Positions 34,312-42,552 of a stretch of DNA of 64,000 nt are shown one piece after another. The notes below the pieces were generated by a model. That model searched no databases and was not told the origin of the DNA. It saw only the letters and a list, made by a program, of their open reading frames with translations. This stretch comes from Candidatus Methanosuratincola sp. (GTDB taxonomy: Archaea > Thermoproteota > Methanomethylicia > Methanomethylicales > Methanomethylicaceae), in contig JBBFLR010000004.1 of the NCBI GenBank assembly GCA_037478935.1, positions 52,018 to 116,017 on the forward strand, in the 5' to 3' direction. The position numbers and the translations under genes were made by a program. Each line of letters begins with the position of its first letter. Position 1 is the stretch's first letter.

Positions 34312-35700
34312 TCACAATCCATAGCTCTTCGGGTCAAATGTCGGTATCTTCCGCGGGTACTCCCTCATGCACTGGTCCACGAAGATCTCTGCTTCCATCG
34401 GGAGGCTCTCGAGGATGCTTGTGTACTTCCTGAGCGTGTCGAGCTCGAACCTTGTCAACTGAAGTAGCTTGGCTTCATATGCCTCCATCATGACCTTGGA
34501 TGCCTCGAGCGCTGCAGCCCTTGCCCTCAGGTATATGTCTTTCCCATACTCCACTATTGCTTTTCCTACCCTGAATGCGTTAGGATATGCGAGCAGCGTG
34601 CCCTGCGGGTCTCTGTACATGTCTGTGAACGTGTACAGGTCCCTGAGCGTCTTTGCATTGCCCGTCTGGATCGCAGTGTTCATCAGCGCAGCCTCGTAGC
34701 CTGTGGCCTGCAGCCATACTGCTGGTGTAGGTCCGCCCATCTCCTCCCTGTGGAAGACCGACTCATTGCTCCAGCAGTCGACCACCTGGCAGGTCAGGTT
34801 ACCCATGACGTCTGCGTGCGCACAGACTGCGTTCTTGCCTTCCTGGCAGATCGGCACGCCTGTTATCGCCTTTACTATTGTATTCTCGTAGCCGCAGTCC
34901 TTCAGCGGACCTGTCGCGCCGCATTCGACAGCGACTAGGCTCCTTGCTGCAGAGATCGCCCTGGCAAGCGCAGCAGCCGTGTGCGACATATCCTTGCCCA
35001 GCAAGCCTCCTGCTACGTACATGCAGGTGTTAGCTCCTGAGCAGTTGGTATCGCCCGCAGGTCTTGTGTCATACTTGCTGCAGATGTTTACTGCCCTTGT
35101 CCAGAAGTACTCCATGTCTACGCTGCCTAGGTATCCAATCCCAAATAGGATTGCCTTAATGTCTCCTCTCATCACACCGTAGTCAAGGACCGACTTTCCT
35201 CCCATGGTCTCTGCCGCTATGTCCGAAGCCCCTGCCTTGCAGCACTCCTCGATTGTCTCTGCGATCCTGTTGTCATACTCGGAGCCCCTTAGGCCTCCTT
35301 TCTCCTCAATCCTCAGGTCTCCGACTGTCTGCCTCAGGCACGCCCTGACGCCGTATTCGTCATAGTATTTCTTGAGAACCTCTGCCTGCGCAAGTGTGCA
35401 CGCATAACCCCAGTCGGGATGGTATGTCTGCTGGAAGACATGCTCCTGCTCAAGCATAAATGCCGGTAGACCAATGTCGACCGCCCTTGCTGCTGCTTGT
35501 TCTGCAATAGAAGCCATTTCTTTCACTAGAGTATCCTTGCTGCGCTCCGTTCCTGCCTCGGGAGCGACCTTGACCTCTGGTACCACGTAGCCTGCGCCGA
35601 ACTGCACGTTCCAGTGCTCTAGCACTGGGAACTTGGCATGGCCAAAGACCATGTCGTCGGGTTCCTTGTATGCCATTTTAGTATATCTTCTAACTCCCAT
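34312..35700 (-). CDS. mtaB: Methanol:corrinoid methyltransferase
   Basis: A 462-residue zinc enzyme that cleaves the C-O bond of methanol and methylates MtaC. It begins with the family-typical YTKMAYKEPDDMVFGHAKFPV. GDTNCSGANTC and VAVECGATGPLKDCGYEN contain Cys at places expected for zinc ligands. It starts at ATG 35700, matching the N-terminus of known MtaB proteins, with GTGGGG upstream; a TAATAAAAATAAG box near 35753 fits a start near 35727. First gene of mtaBC. Divergent from the hydrogenase operon across a 460-bp control region. Confidence 0.95.
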   Translation of the reverse strand: MGVRRYTKMAYKEPDDMVFGHAKFPVLEHWNVQFGAGYVVPEVKVAPEAGTERSKDTLVKEMASIAEQAAARAVDIGLPAFMLEQEHVFQQTYHPDWGYACTLAQAEVLKKYYDEYGVRACLRQTVGDLRIEEKGGLRGSEYDNRIAETIEECCKAGASDIAAETMGGKSVLDYGVMRGDIKAILFGIGYLGSVDMEYFWTRAVNICSKYDTRPAGDTNCSGANTCMYVAGGLLGKDMSHTAAALARAISAARSLVAVECGATGPLKDCGYENTIVKAITGVPICQEGKNAVCAHADVMGNLTCQVVDCWSNESVFHREEMGGPTPAVWLQATGYEAALMNTAIQTGNAKTLRDLYTFTDMYRDPQGTLLAYPNAFRVGKAIVEYGKDIYLRARAAALEASKVMMEAYEAKLLQLTRFELDTLRKYTSILESLPMEAEIFVDQCMREYPRKIPTFDPKSYGL

Positions 35701-35863
35701 ATTATTCCCCACTATATATTCAACAGAGATTGTTATTAAGCGCTGTTCTTATTTTTATTAGGTAGAGCATCATCGTTGCTTAATTTATTGAGCAAATAAC
35801 TATGTTATATTAAGTTTAAAATATAAAAATCTCGTGTTTTTTGTTCAAAAATATTAAATTTAG

Positions 35864-35874
35864 TTGTACACTTT
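35864..35874. promoter_or_regulatory. TTGTACACTTT element, mtaB side
   Basis: TTGTACACTTT, continuing into TTTAATACA, so that TGTA and TACA flank an AT-rich core. It lies 164 nt upstream of the mtaB start and 17 bp left of the 31-bp palindrome. Matches elements at 27728-27740 and 36075-36084. Confidence 0.45.
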
Positions 35875-35890
35875 TTAATACAGTTGAAAA

Positions 35891-35921
35891 AATTTATGGA
35901 TGGATAATCCATCCATAAATT
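35891..35921. promoter_or_regulatory. Perfect 31-bp palindrome with GGATGGATAATCCATCC core
   Basis: Fifteen bases on each side of A35906 pair perfectly. The central 17 bp (35898-35914) are GGATGGATAATCCATCC, the symmetrical form of the operator found at the DUF4430 and ECF S-component genes; the arms extend outward as AATTTAT/ATAAATT. The AATTTAT arms could also act as TATA-like boxes on either strand. Proposed binding site for a dimeric regulator controlling mtaBC, the hydrogenase operon, or both. Confidence 0.75.
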
Positions 35922-36074
35922 CGAACAAGGTGTGTTATGGTTTCCGTCCATTTCAGGCTTTACGTATTTTGAAATTTTACCAAGTTGCACCAGATCTGGT
36001 CAAAAAAATCCAGCTTTTCATAAAGCTCTAATAAAAGAAATTTAATAAACACATAATATAATCTTGTAATGCTG

Positions 36075-36100
36075 TGTACACTTTAGGTGTATTTATATAG
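36075..36100 (+). promoter_or_regulatory. TGTACACTTT element and TATA box of the hydrogenase operon
   Basis: TGTACACTTT (36075-36084) overlaps an inverted repeat TACAC-TTTAG-GTGTA (36077-36091) that abuts ATTTATATAG (36091-36100), a good TATA box. The predicted start is near 36122, giving a leader of about 40 nt before GTG 36164. The element position, directly upstream of the TATA box, suits an activator. Confidence 0.55.
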
Positions 36101-36163
36101 GCGACCTTCCTAATGGTTATTGTAAATGTTAAATTCTGCCATGATTGATTTGGGGGGTCTGGT

Positions 36164-36529
36164 GTGCAAAAAGGTAGCCGTGGGCCGATGCCCTCAGAAA
36201 AAGTTTCTTTGCTTGTTGCCTTAGCCTTCATGATTATAGGCATAGCTGGTTGTATCGCCGCCTCCATAGCCTTTAATTTCATTTTGTTGTTGGCTTTTGT
36301 AGAAATCACTTCAGTCTCAATGTTTTTCATCCTTCTCTTGAGTTTCATACCTGCCTATTTCCCGGATCGTATAAAGGCAGGCTCACTGTTCTATTGCGGC
36401 TTGGCAAAAGAACCTTATGTCAGCGATTCGAGCGTCTACAGGCCTAATGTACCGCTTCTGAATGTACCTTACGATACAAATTGGGATGAGTATTACGACA
36501 AATCAAAAATGAAGGTGGAGAAGGCATGA
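36164..36529 (+). CDS. Small two-span membrane subunit of the hydrogenase complex
   Basis: A 121-residue protein with two long hydrophobic spans (about residues 14-37 and 40-66) and a polar C-terminal tail rich in Tyr, Asp and Pro. I do not recognise the family; it could be a shortened NuoK/MnhC-like piece or a complex-specific subunit. GTG 36164 follows GGGGGGTCTG. Its stop overlaps the next start (ATGA), placing it first in a nine-gene operon. Confidence 0.6.
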   Translation: MQKGSRGPMPSEKVSLLVALAFMIIGIAGCIAASIAFNFILLLAFVEITSVSMFFILLLSFIPAYFPDRIKAGSLFYCGLAKEPYVSDSSVYRPNVPLLNVPYDTNWDEYYDKSKMKVEKA

Positions 36530-38082
36530 CGGCAGCAGGAGAGTCTGTTTTGACAATTGCCGTCCCTATATTGATCGTGCTGGGCGGCATAATTTCACCT
36601 CTCGTGTTCAGGAAAGGCAAAGCTCTGGCCGCATCCGCCAGCCTGTTCTTCTTGGTTGCGCTGGCATTGAACTCTTGGCTTTTGATTGGCGTCCAAGAGG
36701 GCGCGGCACTGTACTACCCGAACACCCAGGGCATAATTTTTAACGCGGCATCGGCATTCATTGTGGAAATTACGCTTGCCTTGGGTTTCCTTGGCGCTAT
36801 ATATAGCTACAGGTATTTCGAGGACGAAAAGATCTTACCCCCCTTCTATGCGCTCTACTCTTTCTTCATTGCGACCCTTGTTATTATGGCAGTCTCCTTC
36901 AATATACTGATAATCTATGTAGCGTTTGAGGCGAGCACAATTGCGGGCGGCGTACTGATACTGTTCACAAAGCGGAGGAGCGCAACCAAGGCTGCAGTCA
37001 GGTTCTTCGTGCTGAGCGTCATCGGCGCGGTTACGATACTTGTCGGCATTCTTTATCAAAACTCGCTCACTGGCACCTTCATGCTGGAGCAGTCTGCATT
37101 CTCTGGAGTTGCTAACGGCGATCTGGTCCTGCTCTCTGCCCTGTATGCGATTGGCTTCAGCATCAAAGTCGGGATCTTTCCCTTTGGTCTGCTCTGGCTC
37201 CCTGCTGCTCACAGCGAAGCCCCCACCCCCGTGAGTGCAATACTCAGCGGGGTCATGGTTCAGATAGCCGCGTTCGCAGCCAGCAGGATAATTGGCGTGA
37301 TATCCCCCGCGAGCTACGAGCTGGGTCTATCACTGGTCGCGCTGGGCGCCCTGAGCGTTATCGTTGGCGCCGTCCTGGCTGCGGTAGAGGCAACCTATGG
37401 GAGCAAGTACTCGAGGTTCCATGTGAGCCCGGTCAATATAAGGGGTATAAAGAGGATCTGGGCTTTCTCGACCTCCTCCGAAGTCGGGGTCTTTTACATA
37501 TTGATAGGGCTTGCATTGATGGCGCCTGCCCTGTCACCCCTATTCTTCGCAGGCATACTCCTGCACTTCCTGAACCACGGCCTCGCCAAGGCCCTCCTCT
37601 TCTTCGACAGCGGCTTCGTAATAGAGACCAGCCGGACCGCAGACCTCTCGCTCCTCAAAGGGCTGGGTGGCAAGGTGGGCGTCAACGGTCTTACATACCT
37701 CATTGGGGGCTTCTCCCTCTCTCTTATACCTGGCACTCTGGGGTACAACACCTTCCTGGAGTTTACCCGGGGGCACATCAGCATGGAGATTACTGCGGTT
37801 ATACTTACGGCTGCGCTGTTCATCTTCTTCACCACGCTGTACTCGCTCAGATCAATAGTTGCAGGAAAGCCGAAGGCTAAGGTTGAGTACATTGACAAAG
37901 TCCATAGCCACGCCATCCTCAGGATCCCTGGCGTACTGCTGGCAATCTGCATCGTCGCCTTGGGCATCATAGTGCTCTTGGGTGCGAATGGGATCGCGCT
38001 TGAGGGATACTACCACCAGTTCGAGGAGTGGTTCAGCGTGGCTGCTAAGACAATTTCAGAGCCGTGGGTAGGTGTTGCATGA
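36526..38082 (+). CDS. Proton/sodium-pumping antiporter-like subunit (NuoL/M/N, HyfB/MbhH type)
   Basis: A 518-residue, roughly 14-span protein with the Proton_antipo_M pattern: VAFEASTIAGGVLILFTKRRSATKAAVRFFVLSVIGAV, then FSIKVGIFPFGLLWLPAAHSEAPTPVSAILSGVMVQIAAF, and LLHFLNHGLAKALLFFDSGFVI. These are the charged Lys/His/Glu positions used for ion transfer in complex I-like pumps and group 4 hydrogenases. It supplies the ion-translocating arm of the complex. Start and stop overlap both neighbours. Confidence 0.9.
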   Translation: MTAAGESVLTIAVPILIVLGGIISPLVFRKGKALAASASLFFLVALALNSWLLIGVQEGAALYYPNTQGIIFNAASAFIVEITLALGFLGAIYSYRYFEDEKILPPFYALYSFFIATLVIMAVSFNILIIYVAFEASTIAGGVLILFTKRRSATKAAVRFFVLSVIGAVTILVGILYQNSLTGTFMLEQSAFSGVANGDLVLLSALYAIGFSIKVGIFPFGLLWLPAAHSEAPTPVSAILSGVMVQIAAFAASRIIGVISPASYELGLSLVALGALSVIVGAVLAAVEATYGSKYSRFHVSPVNIRGIKRIWAFSTSSEVGVFYILIGLALMAPALSPLFFAGILLHFLNHGLAKALLFFDSGFVIETSRTADLSLLKGLGGKVGVNGLTYLIGGFSLSLIPGTLGYNTFLEFTRGHISMEITAVILTAALFIFFTTLYSLRSIVAGKPKAKVEYIDKVHSHAILRIPGVLLAICIVALGIIVLLGANGIALEGYYHQFEEWFSVAAKTISEPWVGVA

Positions 38083-38609
38083 TGTCATACATAGTGGCTC
38101 CACAAAAGAAGCTTAAGGAACCAATTCCCGTCCCGGGCACTAAAGAGAAGGTCACGGATCTCGTGATCATCCATGATCAGACCAAGTGCACGGGATGCGG
38201 GCAGTGCATGATCGGTTGCGCATACAAGCACTTCAGGACGTTTGACAGGCGGTTCGGACTGCTCTACGTCTACGAGGACCCGATCAACAAGGGCCGGTAT
38301 GTGAACGCAAACTGTTCGCATTGCGTCTTCCCAATGTGCCTCGCCTCATGCCCGAAGGAAGCCATTTACAAGGATGAGAAGGGGATAGTCCGAATATCGC
38401 CGTTGCTCTGCGTCGGGTGCGGGACATGCAACCAAGCCTGCCCGATTGGGATACCGAGGCTTGACGAGGAGCGGAAAGTCTATGTCAAGTGCGACTTCTG
38501 CGATGGGGAATGGCCCATGTGCGTCCAGATGTGCAGCTCGAATGCGCTGAGGCTGCTTCCGAGGAAGGAGGCATTTGAATATGTCAAAAAATTGAGGGGT
38601 GGCAAATGA
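38079..38609 (+). CDS. Four-[4Fe-4S] ferredoxin subunit (HycB/DmsB-like)
   Basis: A 176-residue iron-sulfur protein. Four cysteine sets are visible: KCTGCGQCMIGC, NCSHCVFPMCLASCP, LCVGCGTCNQACP and KCDFCDGEWPMCVQMC, the layout of HycB/DmsB electron-transfer subunits with four cubanes. The chosen ATG 38079 overlaps the upstream stop and is preceded by AGGTGT. Placed directly before an HdrC-tail-like gene and hdrB, it may replace the ferredoxin half of HdrC and wire HdrB to the hydrogenase. Confidence 0.85.
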   Translation: MMSYIVAPQKKLKEPIPVPGTKEKVTDLVIIHDQTKCTGCGQCMIGCAYKHFRTFDRRFGLLYVYEDPINKGRYVNANCSHCVFPMCLASCPKEAIYKDEKGIVRISPLLCVGCGTCNQACPIGIPRLDEERKVYVKCDFCDGEWPMCVQMCSSNALRLLPRKEAFEYVKKLRGGK

Positions 38610-38962
38610 TGTCTGGCGATTCTGATCGGATAAAGAGCTGGGAGAAGTTGCTCGAGGCTGGGCTGAAGGCAACCGAGCACAATCAGGACGAAGAGGCAAA
38701 GATGTACCCCCTCAGGAAGCAATTCAGGCCTGCGGCGCCAAACATCGCAAAAGCCTCCTTGAAGAGGGACTTCGAAGTGGGCTTGGTCTATTATGTTGGG
38801 GATGATGTCGAGCAGGACCGGGCACTCTGCGGGCTGGAGAAGAAGCCTCCGACCGCCCATACCTTCAAGGAAGCTTTGGAGAGGAAGCGTAAGATCTTGG
38901 AGGAGTCAGGGATAATGAAAGAGCTCGGCTTCGACAAGAAGAAGGGCTACTTCAAATATTGA
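38606..38962 (+). CDS. HdrC C-terminal-like protein without cluster motifs
   Basis: A 118-residue soluble protein with a single Cys. The end, KKPPTAHTFKEALERKRKILEESGIMKELGFD, looks like the C-terminal segment of methanogen HdrC, which I recall as LPPTTH followed by a PEALEE helix and a TGFD motif. The two [4Fe-4S] motifs of HdrC are missing. Together with the upstream four-cluster ferredoxin this would make a split HdrC. It lies immediately before hdrB in the usual hdrC-hdrB order. The family assignment is from memory of the motif and needs a profile search. Confidence 0.6.
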   Translation: MMSGDSDRIKSWEKLLEAGLKATEHNQDEEAKMYPLRKQFRPAAPNIAKASLKRDFEVGLVYYVGDDVEQDRALCGLEKKPPTAHTFKEALERKRKILEESGIMKELGFDKKKGYFKY

Positions 38963-38973
38963 GGTGGAAACAA

Positions 38974-39873
38974 ATGGGAACAAAAGTGTCATCGGGTTCA
39001 ACTGGAACTAAGTACGGCTATTTCTTGGGCTGCGTGATGCCCGCTAAAATGCCTTGGGCGGAAAAGGCAACCTTCTTGGTTTCGAAGCATCTCGGGCTCG
39101 ATTTTGATTACATGAAGGAGAGCGTCTGCTGCGTGCGCCCTGGGGTATGGAAGGCGATTAACCCCGACTGGTGGCTGACGCTGACGAGCCAGAACCTGGC
39201 AACGGCTGAGAAGCAGAATATAGTTATAGTTGATTCGTGCAACGGTTGCTACATATCGCATTGGGAGTGCCTCCAGGAGCTCAAAGAAGATCCAGAGAAG
39301 CTTGAGATGGTCAACAGGAACCTGGAGAAGGCGGGGCTGCAGGTCACACTCAGCACGGATGTGAAGCACTTCCTCCAGGTGCTTTACGAGGATGTCGGGA
39401 TCGGAAAGATAAAGGCAAACGTGGTCAAGCCGCTCAACATAAGGATAATGCGTCACATAGGCTGCCACGCGAGGAAGCACGACGAGCGGTTCCCAATGTA
39501 CTTCGATGAGATAATGCGCGCAACGGGCGCCACAATAGTCGACACGCCCTACGACAAGACCTGCTGCGGGCTTCTGTTGTATTTCGCAGATCCGAAGACC
39601 TCGATATTCGAAAGGATAGGCGTGAAGATGCAGACCGCAAAGGAATTGGACATAGATGCTTATGCGCTCATCTGCTCAGGGTGCTATGACCAATTCGAGA
39701 GGGCTGTGAAAGTCTACAAAGATGAGAAGGGCATTGCCTTTGAAACCCCGATCGTGCACTTCTCAGAGCTCCTCGCCCTCTCATTCGGGTACAAGCCGGA
39801 GGACTTTGGCATGATGTACTGCCGTCCCATACCGCCGACTAAGCTCATACAGAAACTCAAGGAGGGGAAATAA
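38974..39873 (+). CDS. HdrB-like CCG-domain heterodisulfide reductase subunit
   Basis: A 299-residue HdrB homologue. It begins YGYFLGCVMPAKMPWAEK, typical of HdrB. Both CCG cluster motifs are perfect: C20, C52-C53, C89, C92 and C164, C197-C198, C234, C237, each reading CX31-32CCX35CXXC. HdrB holds two noncubane [4Fe-4S] clusters that cleave CoM-S-S-CoB. The start is ATG 38974, because GAGGTGG lies 7 nt upstream; the frame is open from TTG 38959. It is unusual that it sits inside a membrane hydrogenase operon, with no hdrA in the window. Confidence 0.9.
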   Translation: MGTKVSSGSTGTKYGYFLGCVMPAKMPWAEKATFLVSKHLGLDFDYMKESVCCVRPGVWKAINPDWWLTLTSQNLATAEKQNIVIVDSCNGCYISHWECLQELKEDPEKLEMVNRNLEKAGLQVTLSTDVKHFLQVLYEDVGIGKIKANVVKPLNIRIMRHIGCHARKHDERFPMYFDEIMRATGATIVDTPYDKTCCGLLLYFADPKTSIFERIGVKMQTAKELDIDAYALICSGCYDQFERAVKVYKDEKGIAFETPIVHFSELLALSFGYKPEDFGMMYCRPIPPTKLIQKLKEGK

Positions 39874-41583
39874 TTGAAATTCGAGACCGCTCCTGATGTT
39901 GCTGAGTACGTAAAGAAGGAGATATACCCTGATGGCCTAGAATACGTTCCGCTCAGGGAGAACCGGGTGATTGTTAAGGTTGCCCCCGGCGATCTCACAA
40001 AGGTAGCGGAGCTCTTCGTGAAAAAATTCGAGGCGAGGCTCATTCATGCAACAGCAGTCGATCTGGAGCTGAAGGGCTTCGAGGTCCTGCACATTTATGA
40101 CTTCTCCAAGTTTAAGGACAGGCTCGTTGTAATCGTCAAGGCAATTGTCGACAAGGACAGCCCTGAATTCCCTTCGATTGCAAACATCACTTGGCAGGCG
40201 ACTTGGGCAGAGAGGGAAATGAAAGAGCTGCTGGGGGTCAAGCCGTCCGGGATGCCCGACCCGCGGCACCAGTTCCTGCCCCACGAGTGGCCAAACCCTG
40301 TTGAGAGCGGATCGATCCCCGAGGGGTACAAATTCGATGGCTCCACGACGGCCAAGGAGATGTACCTGCCGCTGAGGATGCCTATCGAGGAGGCCTACCA
40401 GACGCTAATACCGATCGGCCCGTACCACCCAGGCGTCATCGAGGGCCAGATCGTCTACGTAAAGGTCGAGGGGGAGCAGGTCGTCGCTGCAGACATAAAG
40501 ACTGGGTTCCACCACCGCGGAATAATGAAGCTCATAGAGCGGAGGGGCTACAACAAGGGCGCGTTCCTTGCCGAGAGGGTATGCGGGATCTGCTCGGCAG
40601 CCCATGGGCTTGCTTATATCACATGCACAGAGAACCTCTATGAGTCAGAGGTCCCTGAGAGGGCGCTATACATAAGGACCCTGCTCGCGGAGCTCAACAG
40701 GATGCACAGCCACCTCCTCTGGGTCGGCGTGGTTGCGGATGTGATCGGGTGGAAAACTGGTTTCATGCTGACTTGGGGTCTCAGGGAGCGTGTAATGGAC
40801 ATAATTGAAGCCATTACAGGGAACAGGGTCAACTATGGCATTTGGAGGATGGGCGGGGTCAGCAGGGATGTTCCGCAGGAGCTTGCCGAGAAGGCGAAGA
40901 GGACGGTCGACGCGCTGCGGGAAGAGTGCGCAAAGTTGCTGTTGCTAGTAGCAGATCACCCGGTCGTGAAGTCGAGGCTCATCGGAGTAGGCCCGCTCAC
41001 GAGGGCGCAGGCTTACGACGGGGGCGCAGTCGGTCCTGTGGCAAGGGCTAGCGACTGGAAGATCGACGTCCGGATAGACAATCCGCCCCACGCAATCTAC
41101 GACCCGAAGGTGATCTCTTGGGAGGTCATCACAGATGACCACTGTGACACATTCGGGAGGACGCTAGTCAGGGTCAAGGAGCTGCTCGTCTCCTGCAGTA
41201 TCGTTTCCCAGTGCTTGGAGTATTTGGCCAAGACAACTGGCGACATAAGGATCAAGCCAAAGACAGTCCCGCTGGGGGCTGAGGCTGTAGGACTCAACGA
41301 GGCGCCCAGAGGGGAGCTCGCTTACTACATCAGGGCATCCGACAAAGACTCGAGTTTGCCGCACACTGTGAGGATAAGGACGCCCAGCTACAGGAACAAT
41401 GCAATTATCCCCTTGATGCTCGTCGGATCGAACCTGGCGGACGTCCCGGTGGTGATGGGCAGCACTGACCAGTGCCTCGCATGCACCGACAGGTTAGAGG
41501 TAATTGACAATAGGGATGGTGGCAGGAAGATCCTGACATGGGATCAGCTAGTAAACTTGAGCAGGAGGGCGAGCAGATGGTAG
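39874..41583 (+). CDS. Group 4 [NiFe] hydrogenase large subunit fused to NuoC-like domain
   Basis: A 569-residue HycE/HyfG-type protein. Residues about 1-150 are the 30-kDa NuoC-like domain (WAEREMKELLGVKPSGMPDPRHQFLPHEWP) and the rest is the NuoD-like large subunit (GPYHPGVIEGQ, TGFHHRGIMKLIERRGY). Both nickel-binding pairs are kept: C237-GI-C240 and C534-LA-C537, so it should be a true hydrogenase and not an Fpo/Nuo homologue. TTG 39874 follows AAGGAGGGG. Active site of the nine-gene complex. Confidence 0.93.
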   Translation: MKFETAPDVAEYVKKEIYPDGLEYVPLRENRVIVKVAPGDLTKVAELFVKKFEARLIHATAVDLELKGFEVLHIYDFSKFKDRLVVIVKAIVDKDSPEFPSIANITWQATWAEREMKELLGVKPSGMPDPRHQFLPHEWPNPVESGSIPEGYKFDGSTTAKEMYLPLRMPIEEAYQTLIPIGPYHPGVIEGQIVYVKVEGEQVVAADIKTGFHHRGIMKLIERRGYNKGAFLAERVCGICSAAHGLAYITCTENLYESEVPERALYIRTLLAELNRMHSHLLWVGVVADVIGWKTGFMLTWGLRERVMDIIEAITGNRVNYGIWRMGGVSRDVPQELAEKAKRTVDALREECAKLLLLVADHPVVKSRLIGVGPLTRAQAYDGGAVGPVARASDWKIDVRIDNPPHAIYDPKVISWEVITDDHCDTFGRTLVRVKELLVSCSIVSQCLEYLAKTTGDIRIKPKTVPLGAEAVGLNEAPRGELAYYIRASDKDSSLPHTVRIRTPSYRNNAIIPLMLVGSNLADVPVVMGSTDQCLACTDRLEVIDNRDGGRKILTWDQLVNLSRRASRW

Positions 41584-42551
41584 ATTTGATCTTTACAGTG
41601 ATCAGTTTGATTGTTATAGTGCCCTTGGCTCTATTCTTGGGAGTCATATACTCCTACTTGTTGAGGAAGCTCTCTGCAAGGTTCCAGTGGCGGGTAGGGC
41701 CGATGCTGAGGATGTACGGCGACCTGAAGCCTCTGCTTGGGACGACCAGGTTGCTGCAGCCGCTCTATGACATCCTGAAGCTGTACGGCAAGGAGACGAT
41801 AGTCCCTGATGTTTCGAGAAGGCGACTCTTCGTCTACTCCCCGTTCCTGTCCCTGTTCTTTGCGGTTGCCGCAATATTCTTCATCCCGTTCCCTGGGATG
41901 CCGCTGCTCTCCGGGGTTCCATATAGCCTGATAATCGCGTCATACTTGCTTATCGCATCGATACTCTTCACAATCCTCGGGCCCGTCGCGAGCGGATCGC
42001 CATGGGCAGCAATAGGCGCGAGGAGAGAGGTCGAGCTCTTCCTCGTTTCTGAGCTCGGATTCGTGCTGAGCCTCTTCGCAGTTGCCATTGCCAGGCAGTC
42101 GCTTGTCATATGGGAGATCTCATCAGGAGGTCAGTCATTGTACCTGGCGCTGCTCACAGTGACTGCGGGCGCTCTGATGTTTGTAGCCATGCTGGGGAAG
42201 CTGCACATAAAGCCCTTCGATATGCCCGAGGCAGAGGCGGAGATAGTTGCGGGGCCATACACCGAGTACTCGGGGAAGCTTTTGGGGACTTACTATTTGA
42301 CCAAGGTATTCCTTCTCTACGGGCTTGTGGCGCTCTTCATCTCACTCTTCCTCCCGCCGATTGCCACCGACGTGCTCTGGCTTCCGCTGTATATCGTGGC
42401 GGCTGTGGTGCTGGTCTTCCTGCTCACTTCGGTCCAGGTCTTGAACCCGAGATACAGGATCAGGAACGCGATAAACTGGTATCTCAAAGTGGCGATCCCG
42501 CTGGGGGTGCTGAATTTCATTATCGCTCTGGCGATATGGTTGGTGGTGTGA
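41577..42551 (+). CDS. NuoH/EchB-like membrane subunit
   Basis: A 324-residue, eight-span protein joining the hydrogenase module to the membrane arm. RKLSARFQWRVGPM, the ANRREVELF-like stretch GARREVELFLVSELGF and FDMPEAEAEIVAGPYTEYSG are the conserved NuoH/EchB loops with acidic residues. The start is ATG 41577 (AGGAGGG upstream), overlapping the end of the large subunit by 7 bp; the frame is open from 41538. Confidence 0.92.
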   Translation: MVDLIFTVISLIVIVPLALFLGVIYSYLLRKLSARFQWRVGPMLRMYGDLKPLLGTTRLLQPLYDILKLYGKETIVPDVSRRRLFVYSPFLSLFFAVAAIFFIPFPGMPLLSGVPYSLIIASYLLIASILFTILGPVASGSPWAAIGARREVELFLVSELGFVLSLFAVAIARQSLVIWEISSGGQSLYLALLTVTAGALMFVAMLGKLHIKPFDMPEAEAEIVAGPYTEYSGKLLGTYYLTKVFLLYGLVALFISLFLPPIATDVLWLPLYIVAAVVLVFLLTSVQVLNPRYRIRNAINWYLKVAIPLGVLNFIIALAIWLVV

Positions 42552-42552
42552 A

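Larger units (their letters stand above)
35701..36163. promoter_or_regulatory. Control region between mtaBC and the hydrogenase operon
   Basis: About 460 bp of AT-rich DNA with no convincing gene. It holds the mtaB promoter (near 35753, minus strand), a TTGTACACTTT element (35864-35874), a perfect 31-bp palindrome (35891-35921), a tiny ORF MVSVHFRLYVF (35937-35972, with AAGGTG 5 nt upstream), and a second TGTACACTTT element next to the hydrogenase TATA box. The concentration of signals suggests that both operons are regulated together. Confidence 0.65.
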
